Positions 17,139 through 24,581 of a DNA stretch of 40,517 bases are shown here, piece by piece. Origin of the DNA: Verrucomicrobiota bacterium (lineage in GTDB: Bacteria > Verrucomicrobiota > Verrucomicrobiia > Limisphaerales > JAEYXS01); assembly GCA_030834415.1 (NCBI GenBank), contig JAURFH010000007.1:1-40517 (forward strand), given 5' to 3'. Both the position numbers and the translations under genes were made by a program. The notes below the pieces were generated by a model. That model had not been told where the DNA came from. It saw only the letters and a program-made list of their open reading frames with translations, and searched no databases. Numbering within the stretch: the stretch's first letter is position 1; each line of letters begins with the position of its first letter.

Positions 17139-18035
17139 TTAGACGTCACAGATCTGCACTCCCTGTTTCAGGGAGGCCAACACATCGGAACGTTTGGGAA
17201 TGAATTCCTGCGCCACAAATCCTTTGAAGCCGGTATCTACGATGGCCTTGATGATGGCTGGGTAATACAGCTCTTGGGATTCATCGATCTCCGCCCGGCC
17301 CGGCACACCGCCAGTGTGGTAGTGAGCGTAGTATTGCTGGTTTTTCTTGATCGTGGCGATGACGTCCCCCTCCATGATCTGCATGTGGTAGATATCATAG
17401 AGGAGTTTGAAATGCTCGGAGCCGATTTCCTTGCACAAGGCGACGCCCCATTCGGAGAGATCACACATGTAGTCCTTATGGTTCACCTTGGAGTTCAGCA
17501 GTTCCATCACCAAAACGACCTTGTGCTTCTCGGCGATGGACATCAAACGCTTGAGACCCTTGGCAGAATTCTTCAAGCCCTCTTCATCGCTCATGCCGTC
17601 ACGGTTGCCGGAGAAGCAGATGAGGTTGGTAAAACCGGCGGCGGCGACGGCCTTGATCTGCGCCTCATAGGCTTCCACCAAGGCGTCGTGGTATTCGATC
17701 CGATTGAAGGCCTTGGTGATGCCGCCCACCTTCACCTTGCCGACCGTGGTCGTGGGATTGCTGACCATGGCACAGGAGAGATCGTATTTCTTCAGGGTGG
17801 GGAAATCCTCCGGTTGCAAGAGTTCAACCGACTGGATGCCCATGCCCTTGGCTGCTTTGCAAAAGTCATCCAACGCAATGTCTTTGTAGCACCATTTGCA
17901 GACCGAGTGATGGACGCGGCCTTTCAAGGAGTCAGCGGCTTGGAGTCCAGGTTGCAACAAGGTCATGGCGGCCAGGGCGGTGGTGGCTCCGGCGGCTTTG
18001 CGTAAGGCTTCGCGACGTGAAATGGGCGTGCTCAT
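17139..18035 (-). CDS. Exported hydroxypyruvate isomerase-like TIM-barrel protein
   Basis: A 298-residue protein with a twin-arginine-like leader ('SRREALRKAAGATTALAAM', cleaved near LQAAD), so it is probably periplasmic. The rest is an AP-endonuclease-2/xylose-isomerase-like TIM barrel closest to hydroxypyruvate isomerase (Hyi): 'ICFSGNRDG', 'LVMELLNSK' with a metal-binding Glu, 'LLYDIYHMQIMEGD' with metal-binding Asp/His, 'HYHTGGVPGRAEI' and the terminal 'VAQEFIPK' Glu. It is expected to isomerise a small keto/aldehyde acid or sugar. The substrate is uncertain because many Tat-exported homologues in Planctomycetes and Verrucomicrobia are uncharacterised. ATG 18035 has no clear ribosome site. 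It may head the downstream five-gene run. Confidence 0.82.
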   Translation of the reverse strand: MSTPISRREALRKAAGATTALAAMTLLQPGLQAADSLKGRVHHSVCKWCYKDIALDDFCKAAKGMGIQSVELLQPEDFPTLKKYDLSCAMVSNPTTTVGKVKVGGITKAFNRIEYHDALVEAYEAQIKAVAAAGFTNLICFSGNRDGMSDEEGLKNSAKGLKRLMSIAEKHKVVLVMELLNSKVNHKDYMCDLSEWGVALCKEIGSEHFKLLYDIYHMQIMEGDVIATIKKNQQYYAHYHTGGVPGRAEIDESQELYYPAIIKAIVDTGFKGFVAQEFIPKRSDVLASLKQGVQICDV

Positions 18036-18060
18036 GTTTGGTGAAATTTAGGTTGGCCTT

Positions 18061-18089
18061 ATTGTGGGGCAGCCCGGTCCAAGCGTCAA
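18061..18089 (-). promoter_or_regulatory. Sigma-70-type promoter for the isomerase-like gene
   Basis: On the minus strand TTGACG (18089-18084) and CACAAT (18066-18061) are separated by exactly 17 bp. Transcription would start near 18054 and give a leader of about 19 nt to the ATG at 18035. It lies downstream of the pilin terminator, so the isomerase-hsp20-lon run would have its own start. Confidence 0.5.
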
Positions 18090-18145
18090 ATGCCAAGGTG
18101 AAGATAGAACCACCGATAGCGAATCGGCAGCAGTCCGTGTTGTAG

Positions 18146-18179
18146 AAAAAAAGCGGCCCGTGATCGGAATCACGGGCCG
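18146..18179 (-). terminator. Rho-independent terminator of the prepilin gene
   Basis: An 11-bp perfect stem (18154-18164 with 18169-18179, CGGCCCGTGAT / ATCACGGGCCG) with a 4-nt loop is followed on the minus strand by seven T (plus-strand A run 18146-18152). It lies 29 nt after the prepilin stop codon and separates the pilin unit from the isomerase-like gene. Confidence 0.93.
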
Positions 18180-18207
18180 GAGTGCATTGGTTCGGTTGAA
18201 GCTTAGC

Positions 18208-19128
18208 TTAGTCCTTCGGGTTCAACGTCCATCCACCCGAGACCACCGTCAGGGATGTGTTCGTATTGCCGAGCAGCGAATAACGGCTCACTTGCTCTAC
18301 ATGACCGTCGATCATGAGATAAGTGAACATCTCTTTGCCGTGGACAGAAGCCGTATCCACTGTTGATGGCAGATGATCGTTTGGTGTCGGGATGGTGGGC
18401 AGGGTTTCGGCACTGGCCCAGTTGCACGAAGCGTTGTGGTACTCCGTGACCTGAACTGTCTCGGTGGCTGCCAAGATGGCCCCTTCACGCAGGGCAGGGA
18501 TATTCTTGGGGACTTTCAAGAAGTTCGAGGGGGGACCCGAATTGTCCGCACCAGCGGGCCAGCCGTTGGTGGTGGTGGAACCGATCTGCCAAGATGCCCA
18601 TGTCCAGTGCAGTCCGGAACCGGTCCGCGCGTTTGGATTCACGGGCGTATTGGTGGTGGACATGACGTACTTCGGGGGGGCGTAACTGCGGCGGATGCCA
18701 CTGGGCGAGAGTCCGACCCAGCCGGTAGTCAGCGGAATCTTATCCGCCGGGCAGAGAAGTATCTTGGGAAACTTGTTCCAAGTCTTCAAACCGTGACTGG
18801 ACATCTCCGTGATGGTTTGGGAGCCGCCGATGTAACCATCGATCAGGTCATCCCAAGCGAAACCGCCCGATTTATAGTGCACGGAGCCGTAAGGCATTTT
18901 GTCCGAGTTATCACTCTGATAGATTTTGTAGCCCGTGCCGACCTGCTTGAGGTTGTTCACGCACTGAGTGGACAAGGCTTTCTGTTTGGCCTTGGCAAGC
19001 GCTGGCAAGAGCATGCCGGCCAGAATGGCGATAATCGCGATGACGACCAGCAGTTCGATCAACGTGAATGCCTTGACGGCGGGCTTTTCGAGCATGCCGG
19101 TCAGGCGGTAGAGGAATTTAGATTTCAT
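18208..19128 (-). CDS. Type II secretion/pilin-like prepilin (DUF1559-type)
   Basis: A 306-residue prepilin with a basic leader and the class III cleavage/methylation motif '[18 protein letters not shown]': cleavage is expected between Ala and Phe, with Glu at +5. The hydrophobic helix is followed by the conserved '[19 protein letters not shown]' segment, and the C-terminus carries '[15 protein letters not shown]', an H-x10-DG variant of the H-X9-DG motif of PVC-group pseudopilins. Family members assemble as minor or major pseudopilins in the inner membrane. ATG 19128 is chosen over the adjacent TTG at 19131. It follows the lipoprotein gene by 17 nt, shares its sigma-54 promoter and ends at an intrinsic terminator. 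Many paralogues are usual in this phylum, so a specific role cannot be given. Confidence 0.9.
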   Translation of the reverse strand: MKSKFLYRLTGMLEKPAVKAFTLIELLVVIAIIAILAGMLLPALAKAKQKALSTQCVNNLKQVGTGYKIYQSDNSDKMPYGSVHYKSGGFAWDDLIDGYIGGSQTITEMSSHGLKTWNKFPKILLCPADKIPLTTGWVGLSPSGIRRSYAPPKYVMSTTNTPVNPNARTGSGLHWTWASWQIGSTTTNGWPAGADNSGPPSNFLKVPKNIPALREGAILAATETVQVTEYHNASCNWASAETLPTIPTPNDHLPSTVDTASVHGKEMFTYLMIDGHVEQVSRYSLLGNTNTSLTVVSGGWTLNPKD

Positions 19129-19145
19129 CAATGATAGCCTTTTTC

Positions 19146-19583
19146 TCAGAGGTTTTCCAACCGTACTTCAAGTTTGGAGAGGTCGATGACGTACTTCTTG
19201 CCAGCCGGGGCCACAGGGACCTTGGCCAGGATTTGCCGATCCACCAGCGGCTGGAAGTCGCTGATGGCTGGTGCGCTGGAGTCACCATAGAAAAGCTGGA
19301 GCGCATAGGTGAGCTTCTGCTCTTCGTTCAGGTGGCTGACGCCATTATCCAATGCCGAACCGGTGTTGGCCACTGGTTGAGGCACAGCCGCTGACATGGA
19401 AGTGCCGGGAGGAGCCATGACAGGCATGGCCGCCGGGGGCAGGGTTTGAACTCCGCTGGTGGCATCAAATGCAGCCTGAGGAGCCGGTGCGGCAGGGGTT
19501 GCCGTGAATGGTGCTTCTTCTTCAGATGAGCAGGCGGTCAGCACCAAGGCCACCATGCCGAGCAGTTTCAGTGAGGTTTTCAT
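19146..19583 (-). CDS. Small lipoprotein in the prepilin operon
   Basis: A 145-residue protein with a lipoprotein signal peptide ([18 protein letters not shown]; lipobox LTAC, lipidated Cys near 18). A low-complexity Ala/Pro/Met-rich linker (about 25-85) follows, then a compact C-terminal domain ('[35 protein letters not shown]' by its parts, and '[16 protein letters not shown]'). No enzyme motif is seen. The C-terminal half resembles the small unknown proteins that sit next to DUF1559 prepilins in Verrucomicrobia. The stop lies 17 nt before the prepilin ATG, so the two are co-transcribed; it may anchor or plug the pseudopilus at the membrane (inference). Confidence 0.72.
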   Translation of the reverse strand: MKTSLKLLGMVALVLTACSSEEEAPFTATPAAPAPQAAFDATSGVQTLPPAAMPVMAPPGTSMSAAVPQPVANTGSALDNGVSHLNEEQKLTYALQLFYGDSSAPAISDFQPLVDRQILAKVPVAPAGKKYVIDLSKLEVRLENL

Positions 19584-19660
19584 AGCGTGATCAAATTGCG
19601 ACCACGAGGTTACGACTTTTTTTGGTCACGGCCTTTGCGACCGCAACCAGTTGTGGCTCT

Positions 19661-19676
19661 AGCAAGGGTGATGCCA
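19661..19676 (-). promoter_or_regulatory. Sigma-54 (-24/-12) promoter of the lipoprotein-prepilin operon
   Basis: Read on the minus strand the site is TGGCATCACCCTTGCT, matching the consensus TGGCAC-N5-TTGC(A/T) with correct GG-to-GC spacing. Transcription would begin near 19650, leaving a leader of about 67 nt before ATG 19583. Sigma-54 control of pilin genes is well established in other bacteria. The palindrome TAGGGGCCCCTA starts only 7 bp upstream. Confidence 0.75.
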
Positions 19677-19738
19677 GCTACGTAGGGGCCCCTATTTCTG
19701 GCTGCTTCTGTACGGTTTTATTCAAGGAAGTGGCTTCG

Positions 19739-19799
19739 CGACAGGCTTGAGCTGCGCAAAGCTGAACACTTTGAAAGAAATTGATGCTTCGACCTGTCG
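19739..19799. repeat. Inverted repeat pair between two sigma-54 promoters (candidate enhancer)
   Basis: CGACAGG (19739-19745) and its complement CCTGTCG (19793-19799) are 47 bp apart, each near a GCTTCG word (19733, 19786). They lie 63-117 bp upstream of the leftward -24 element and 44-98 bp upstream of the rightward one, within the range used by sigma-54 enhancer-binding proteins. Regulator unknown. Confidence 0.4.
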
Positions 19800-19842
19800 G
19801 ATTTCAATCAGCGGACAAAAATCAAAATGTGCGCTTTGCAAT

Positions 19843-19858
19843 TGGCAGCAAACTTGCA
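19843..19858 (+). promoter_or_regulatory. Sigma-54 (-24/-12) promoter facing tex
   Basis: TGGCAGCAAACTTGCA fits the -24/-12 consensus with correct spacing. The start site would be near 19869. No plus-strand gene lies downstream, only the hairpin at 19887-19926 followed by six T, so the predicted product is a short RNA. Confidence 0.6.
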
Positions 19859-19868
19859 TCGCAGAGTG

Positions 19869-19935
19869 TTGTCAGAAGAAACAGAAACGCAGGATGGGCG
19901 GAGGGGAGATGCCGCGCATCCTGCGTATATTTTTT
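19869..19935 (+). ncRNA. Candidate sigma-54-dependent small RNA
   Basis: The transcript predicted from the 19843-19858 promoter is about 66 nt: an unpaired A/G-rich 5' part of about 18 nt, then a 10-bp stem with a 20-nt purine-rich loop (GGCGGAGGGGAGATGCC core) and a T-tail. The exposed GGAGGGGAG loop resembles a Shine-Dalgarno sequence. No known RNA family is recognised. Existence depends entirely on the promoter being real. Confidence 0.3.
19887..19935 (+). terminator. Intrinsic terminator hairpin, possibly bidirectional
   Basis: ACGCAGGATG (19887-19896) pairs perfectly with CATCCTGCGT (19917-19926) and is followed on the plus strand by ATATTTTTT (to 19935). On the minus strand it lies 25 nt after the tex stop with a weaker T-rich tail, so it may also end tex transcripts. 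The T-tract is clearly better on the plus strand. Confidence 0.65.
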
Positions 19936-19951
19936 GAGGATAGTATGCTGG

Positions 19952-22249
19952 TCAGTTTTTCTGACCACGCTGACTTGCTTTGTCCAAGGCGGCGGAAAAC
20001 CAGTCGTTTCCTTTTGAAAACGAGGGTTTTTGCGGTGGACTTTGTTGGCCTTGTGTCCGTGGGGCAGCAGGTGAAGTGCGGTTGTTCTGACTAGCACCAC
20101 CGATCTCCGGATTTGCTTTCATGGAGAGGGCGATGCGTTTGCGCGCGAGATCCACTTCGGTCACGGTCACCATCACCTTCTGTTGCACCTTCACGATCTC
20201 GGCCGGGTCTTTCACGAATTTATCGGCGAGCTGGCTGACATGCACCAAGCCGTCTTGATGTACTCCAATGTCCACAAATGCCCCGAAAGCAGTCACATTT
20301 GTCACCAAGCCGGGCAGTTTCATGCCGGGGCGCAAGTCTTCCATCTTCTCCACGCCCTCTTGAAAGGCGAAGACTTCGAACTGCTGACGTGGATCCCGTC
20401 CCGGCTTCGCCAGCTCATCCATGATGTCTTTCAAGGTCGGAATGCCGACCATCTCCGTGACATACTTCTCAAGCTTGATGCGGGATCGCAGGGCGCTGTC
20501 GCGCATGAGTGCGTTCACGTCGGCCTGGGCATCCTTGGCCATGGCATCGACGATGGGATAACTCTCGGGATGCACGGCGCTGGCATCCAAGGGATGCGCG
20601 CCATCACGGACGCGCAAGAAACCAGCGGCCTGTTCGAACGACTTCGCTCCGAGACGCGGCACCTTTTGCAGATCCGCACGTGATTTGAAGGGACCATGCT
20701 CATTGCGATAAGCTACGATGCTGGCGGCGAGGGCAGGGCCAAGACCGGAGACGTAGCTGAGCAATTGTTTGCTGGCGGTGTTCAGTTCTACGCCAACACC
20801 GTTCACGCAACTCATCACCACATCATCAAGACCGCGCTTCAAGGCGGGTTGATCCACGTCGTGTTGATATTGGCCCACGCCGATGGATTTCGGGTCCAGC
20901 TTCACCAATTCGGCCAAGGGGTCCATGAGCCGGCGACCGATGGAGACGGAGCCGCGCACGGTCACGTCTTCATTCGGGAACTCTTCCCGCGCGACATCGG
21001 AAGCGGAGTAGATAGAGGCGCCGCTTTCATTCACCATCACGATGGGGATGGATGCGGGCAGGCCGAGCTTGCGGATGAAGGTTTCGGTTTCACGACCAGC
21101 GGTGCCGTTGCCGATGGCGATGGCCTCGATCTGGTATTGTTTCACCAAGGCGAGTATGGCTGTGGCCGCTTCGCGGATCTGATTAGAAGAGGCGGCCGTG
21201 GGATAGATGACATCGTGATGGAGCAACTTGCCCTGGCGGTCTAGCACCACGACTTTGCAACCAGTGCGGAAGCCGGGATCGATGGCGAGGGTGTTCCTGC
21301 GACCGAGCGGGGCGGCCAGCAGCAGCTCGCGGAGGTTCTCGGCGAAGACGCGGATGGCTTCGATGTCGGCCTTCTTCTTTGACTCGATGCGCATCTCCGC
21401 TTCGATGGCGAAACCGAGCAGGCGCTTGTAGCACTCTTGCACGGCGAGGCGGATTTGTTCGCCTGCGGGTTTGCCGGGGGCTTTCACGAAGAGCGGCTCG
21501 AGCAGGTTCAACGCTTCTTCGTCGGGCGGATTGATACGGACGATGAGAAAACCCTCCGTCTCACCGCGGCGGATGGCGAGCAGTCGATGGCTGGGAATGG
21601 TGGCGATGGGCTCCCTCCAGTCGAAGTAATCTTTGAACTTGGCCCCGGCCTCCTGCTTGTCAGACATGACCTTGGAGCGGATGGTGGCCTGGCTTTGATA
21701 GAGCGCGCGCAGTTTGGCACGGGCTTCGGAATCATCACTGATGCGTTCAGCGATAATATCCCGGGCACCTGCCAGTGCGGCGGCGACGTCTTTGATCTCT
21801 TTGGCGGGATCGATGAATGGTTCGGCGGCCTTGAGCGGGTCGAGGGTGGATTGCTCATTGAACAACTGGTCGGCGAGTGGTTCCAGACCGGCTTCCTTGG
21901 CGATGGTGGCACGGGTGCGGCGCTTGGGGCGGTAGGGCAGGTAGATGTCTTCCAGGGAGCTCAGCGTCTCGGCGCGGAGCACGGCCGCCTTGAGATCATC
22001 AGAGAGGAGGTTGCGTTCGGTGAGGGACTTAAGGATGGCGTCGCGGCGTTGGTCGAGTTCCACAAGGCTGTTCATGCGCTCGCGGATGTTCATGATGGCG
22101 ACTTCATCCAATGAACCGGTGGCTTCCTTGCGATAGCGGGAGATGAAAGGGACGGTGCCGCCTTCAGCCAGCAGTTTGGCGGTGGCGGCGACTTGGCGCG
22201 GCTGGAGCTTCAGCTCGGACGCGATCTGGGCAACATACTTCTCGTTCAT
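19952..22249 (-). CDS. tex: Tex family S1 RNA-binding transcription accessory protein
   Basis: A 765-residue cytoplasmic protein typical of Tex in length and order: an N-terminal helical domain ('GGTVPFISRYRKEATGSLDE'), a YqgF/RNase-H-like domain ('LAIDPGFRTGCKVVVLD', about 325-430), a helix-hairpin-helix region ('LLSYVSGLGPALAASIV' and 'KVPRLGAKSFEQAAGFLR', about 495-560), and a C-terminal S1 domain ('GLVTNVTAFGAFVDIGVHQDGLVHVSQL', about 640-715 in parts). Tex binds nucleic acid and affects transcription and ribosome-associated events. A Gln/Pro/Ser-rich tail of about 45 residues follows S1. ATG 22249 gives the standard MNEKYVAQIA-type start. Confidence 0.96.
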   Translation of the reverse strand: MNEKYVAQIASELKLQPRQVAATAKLLAEGGTVPFISRYRKEATGSLDEVAIMNIRERMNSLVELDQRRDAILKSLTERNLLSDDLKAAVLRAETLSSLEDIYLPYRPKRRTRATIAKEAGLEPLADQLFNEQSTLDPLKAAEPFIDPAKEIKDVAAALAGARDIIAERISDDSEARAKLRALYQSQATIRSKVMSDKQEAGAKFKDYFDWREPIATIPSHRLLAIRRGETEGFLIVRINPPDEEALNLLEPLFVKAPGKPAGEQIRLAVQECYKRLLGFAIEAEMRIESKKKADIEAIRVFAENLRELLLAAPLGRRNTLAIDPGFRTGCKVVVLDRQGKLLHHDVIYPTAASSNQIREAATAILALVKQYQIEAIAIGNGTAGRETETFIRKLGLPASIPIVMVNESGASIYSASDVAREEFPNEDVTVRGSVSIGRRLMDPLAELVKLDPKSIGVGQYQHDVDQPALKRGLDDVVMSCVNGVGVELNTASKQLLSYVSGLGPALAASIVAYRNEHGPFKSRADLQKVPRLGAKSFEQAAGFLRVRDGAHPLDASAVHPESYPIVDAMAKDAQADVNALMRDSALRSRIKLEKYVTEMVGIPTLKDIMDELAKPGRDPRQQFEVFAFQEGVEKMEDLRPGMKLPGLVTNVTAFGAFVDIGVHQDGLVHVSQLADKFVKDPAEIVKVQQKVMVTVTEVDLARKRIALSMKANPEIGGASQNNRTSPAAPRTQGQQSPPQKPSFSKGNDWFSAALDKASQRGQKN

Positions 22250-22293
22250 GAAAAGCGGCTGGTGTAACGGAGGAAGGCGCGGGTGTAAAACTC

Positions 22294-22307
22294 ATTCCGT
22301 GAGGAAT
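22294..22307 (-). terminator. Weak terminator-like hairpin after the ZIP gene
   Basis: ATTCC / GGAAT arms with a 4-nt loop lie just after the ZIP stop codon (22311-22313), with A-rich sequence before and TTTT shortly after on the minus strand. The stem is only 5 bp, so the call is tentative. Confidence 0.3.
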
Positions 22308-22310
22308 TTT

Positions 22311-23021
22311 TTAACCACACAATTGCTTGCCGATCGCGCCGATGAGGAAGCCAAGCACGGCACCAAGCGTGGGTGTCCAGTGGCGGCGGAGTTTTGCTTG
22401 GGGGGCGATGTCTTGGAAGACGAGGTAGAGGATGCCACCACTGGCAAAAGTCATGATGCCGGCGGTGAGTTCAGGCTGGTCTTGCAGGAGAAAATAACCG
22501 GCTGCAGCGGCGATCGGTCCACAGAGGCTCACGATGAGAAGTTTCAATAGGGCAGAGCGGGGCTTGGTGCCTGACTTCACGAGTTCACGAAAGGAGTTGA
22601 ATCCTTCGGGCAAGTTCTGTGCGCCGATAAAGGCGGCGAGCAAGAAGCCAAGGCGACGGTCGTGACTGAATACGGCACCGAGGGAAATGGCTTCCGGGAT
22701 GAAATCCACAAGCATGGCCATGAATTGGGCCTTGGTGCCGCCGGTTTTCGCGAAAGTCACATCCAGATAGCAAAAGCATATGCCCCCAGCGAGGAACGCG
22801 AGTTAGAGGAGCCAAGGGTTAAGGAGTTCGATGCCAGTGGGCATGAGGGCAAAGGCGACGGCGGCGAGGAGCACACCGCCGCCCATGGCGGTCATGAAGT
22901 GGATGAATTCCTGTTTGGCTTCGGAACGGGGGGAACGTTCGAGTTGGGCGAGGGCTCCGCCGAGGAAGGACGCGAGCCCGGCGAGCCAAGAGGCGATGAG
23001 GATGATTACAAGGGGACTCAT
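22311..23021 (-). pseudogene. ZIP-family metal transporter interrupted by an in-frame TAA
   Basis: Two halves lie in the same frame, separated only by TAA at 22803-22805. The N-terminal part from ATG 23021 ('MSPLVIILIASWLAGLASFLGG' to 'NPWLL') and the C-terminal part ('LAFLAGGICFCYLDVTFAK' to 'GAIGKQLCG') join without a gap into a GufA-like ZIP protein of about 235 residues. TM segments are evident, and the ZIP metal-site helices appear as 'MLVDFIPEAISLG' and 'AFIGAQNLPEG'. ZIP proteins import zinc, iron or manganese across the inner membrane. An ATG at 22760 could restart a non-functional fragment. One substitution (for example TTA to TAA) or a sequencing error would explain the break; a readthrough codon is less likely. 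A 91-codon frame from 23078 would add 19 N-terminal residues. Confidence 0.82.
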
Positions 23022-23097
23022 TTCTACACGCTGCGGCCTTTGCGCGTCATAGTACCCAAACGCTAGGTTGATGTCCAACTACGGCTTGGCAGTTTCC

Positions 23098-23120
23098 TGG
23101 TCAACCAAGTTGGCTGACCA
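23098..23120. repeat. 23-bp imperfect palindrome upstream of the ZIP gene
   Basis: TGGTCA-A-CCA-AGT-TGG-C-TGACCA reads nearly the same on both strands. It lies 77 bp upstream of the ZIP ATG and just after the mannosyltransferase stop (23132). No T-tract follows, so an operator for a metal regulator is more plausible than a terminator; it matches no Fur/Zur/MntR box that I recall. Confidence 0.4.
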
Positions 23121-23131
23121 ATGCCCACCAG

Positions 23132-23866
23132 TTAAGAGCGTGCTTTGGGCCAGCGGCGGAGGCCGTTTTGGGCGAGGAGGCGCCAGACCATGAAGACGGC
23201 TTCGTAGACGATCTTACGGGAGATCTTGGAGGTGCCTTGAAAGCGGTCGGTGAAAATAATTGGGACTTCGACGACGCGCATGCCTTGTCGCCAGAGTTTA
23301 TGGGTGAGCTCGATCTGGAAGCTATAGCCGTTGGAGCGGACGCCGTCGAGGTCGATGGATTTAAGGGCGTGGCGCCGGAAGCATTTGAACCCGCCAGTCG
23401 GGTCGCTGAAGGGCATGCCAGTGATGATGCGGACGTAGAGGCCGGCGCTCATGCTGAGCATGAGGCGCGTGAGGGGCCAATTGATGACGCGGATGCCGTT
23501 GCAGTAGCGGGAGCCGATGACGAGGTCGGCGTCTTTGGCTGCTTCAAGAAATTTGGCGATGTCGTCGGGGTTATGGGAGAAATCGCCGTCCATCTCCATG
23601 ATGTATTCGTAGTCGCGCTCGAGAGCCCAGGCGAATCCGGCGCAATAGGCGCGGCCGAGGCCGTTCTTTTCGGCGCGATGGAGGACGTGGACTTGGGGAT
23701 GTTTCGCGGCGAGGTCATCGGCGATCTTTCCGGTTCCATCAGGGGAGTTGTCATCGACGACGAGGAGGTCAATGGCCACGGGCAGGGAAAGGAGTTTGGC
23801 AACGAGCGGGGGGAGGTTATCCCGTTCGTTGTAGGTCGGCACAATGACTAAAGCCTTTTGATCCAT
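23132..23866 (-). CDS. Polyprenol (dolichol-phosphate-type) monophosphomannose synthase, GT2
   Basis: A 244-residue glycosyltransferase family 2 enzyme of the DPM1/Ppm1 type, which transfers mannose (or a related sugar) from GDP-mannose to a polyprenyl phosphate at the inner face of the membrane. Visible motifs: VPTYNERDNL at 9-18, 'VVDDNSPDGTG' near 36-46, the metal-binding 'MEMDGDFSHNP' (D-x-D) near 90-100, 'SDPTGGFKCFRR' and 'DRFQGTSKIS'. It lacks the C-terminal membrane spans found in some homologues. The product would donate sugar to glycans or glycoproteins in the periplasm. ATG 23866 is the natural start. The neighbouring genes give no pathway context. Confidence 0.9.
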   Translation of the reverse strand: MDQKALVIVPTYNERDNLPPLVAKLLSLPVAIDLLVVDDNSPDGTGKIADDLAAKHPQVHVLHRAEKNGLGRAYCAGFAWALERDYEYIMEMDGDFSHNPDDIAKFLEAAKDADLVIGSRYCNGIRVINWPLTRLMLSMSAGLYVRIITGMPFSDPTGGFKCFRRHALKSIDLDGVRSNGYSFQIELTHKLWRQGMRVVEVPIIFTDRFQGTSKISRKIVYEAVFMVWRLLAQNGLRRWPKARS

Positions 23867-24086
23867 GTGGAATGAACGTGCTTCTTGCTATCTGACTGGC
23901 GGGCAGGGGGCAAGCCGATTGCATCGGCAGGCCTCCATAGGAAAGGATTTGAGAGGCTCAGTATCGAGCATAAAGTGTGCAAGAAATTCAAAGCTAAATG
24001 CGAAATAAGAAGGGAGGCTGATAAGATGTTAAGGGGAGTTGTAATGTGTGGGGAGGTTATTGCGTGAAGGAAGATGTGGAGGTAGG

Positions 24087-24581
24087 ATGTTCAAAATGAG
24101 TGCAAATTCTGCGTCGGATTTCATGAAGCTGGTGCGGTTCTCGATCGCATTAAGCTTTGCGGGGTTGTCCGGTTTCATGTCGTCCATCCGCCAGATCAAT
24201 CCGCATGCGCGGTTTGCGTTTGACTGGATCGTGATCCTGGCATTGGTGTTTGGGTGGTTTTTTGGTGCCTGGTTCACCAAGGCGTTCTTGCCGCAGGATG
24301 AAAAGGCTGTGAGTGATGAGGATGAGAAATTGCGCCGGGGGCGGTTGGCTAAGCTGGGCTTCTTTGGGTTGTTGCCGAGCGGGGCGATCTTGATGGGGTT
24401 GGTGTTTTTGGTGGGGGATGCTTCGAGCAAGAAGCAGTATGATTACTTTCTGGGGTTTGCCGGTGCGGTAGTTTTTCTGACCGTGCTGGGGTGGTTATTG
24501 CACAAGGTGGTGAATTTTTTTGAAGGGATGTCGGATGGGGAAGCGCCAGAGGAGAAAAAGGATGGAGGCGGGCGGAACTAG
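24087..24581 (+). CDS. Small four-span membrane protein of unknown function
   Basis: A 164-residue protein that I do not recognise. Four hydrophobic segments are seen: near 10-30 ('LVRFSIALSFAGLSGFM'), 40-60 ('FDWIVILALVFGWFFGAWF'), 90-110 ('KLGFFGLLPSGAILMGLVFLV') and 120-145 ('YDYFLGFAGAVVFLTVLGWLL'). A charged loop (KAFLPQDEKAVSDEDEKLRRGR) lies between spans two and three, and the C-terminus is acidic/lysine-rich. ATG 24087 is chosen because GGAGG lies 4 nt upstream (24078-24082); an in-frame ATG at 24096 is also possible and a GTG at 24048 is not supported. It is not obviously linked to the signalling operon downstream. Confidence 0.7.
   Translation: MFKMSANSASDFMKLVRFSIALSFAGLSGFMSSIRQINPHARFAFDWIVILALVFGWFFGAWFTKAFLPQDEKAVSDEDEKLRRGRLAKLGFFGLLPSGAILMGLVFLVGDASSKKQYDYFLGFAGAVVFLTVLGWLLHKVVNFFEGMSDGEAPEEKKDGGGRN

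Larger units (their letters stand above)
19584..19951. other. 368-bp regulatory region between the pilin operon and tex
   Basis: No convincing protein gene. The region holds two outward-facing sigma-54 promoter sequences, two overlapping palindromes (CTACGTAG 19678-19685 and TAGGGGCCCCTA 19683-19694), an inverted pair CGACAGG/CCTGTCG (19739-19745, 19793-19799) and a strong hairpin terminator (19887-19935). Each is listed separately. A frame with GGAGG 4 nt before ATG 19909 runs 61 codons into the antisense of tex; I regard it as doubtful. Confidence 0.7.

Noticed and set aside
19584-19660. Cyclic-di-GMP riboswitch in the pilin leader
   Set aside because: The GCAAAGG word resembles a GEMM element, but the conserved core and tetraloop-receptor parts are not found in the short leader.
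19909-20094. 61-codon plus-strand frame with GGAGG 4 nt before its ATG
   Set aside because: It starts inside the terminator hairpin and mostly runs antisense to tex; composition is not protein-like. The SD-like bases are better viewed as part of the RNA loop.
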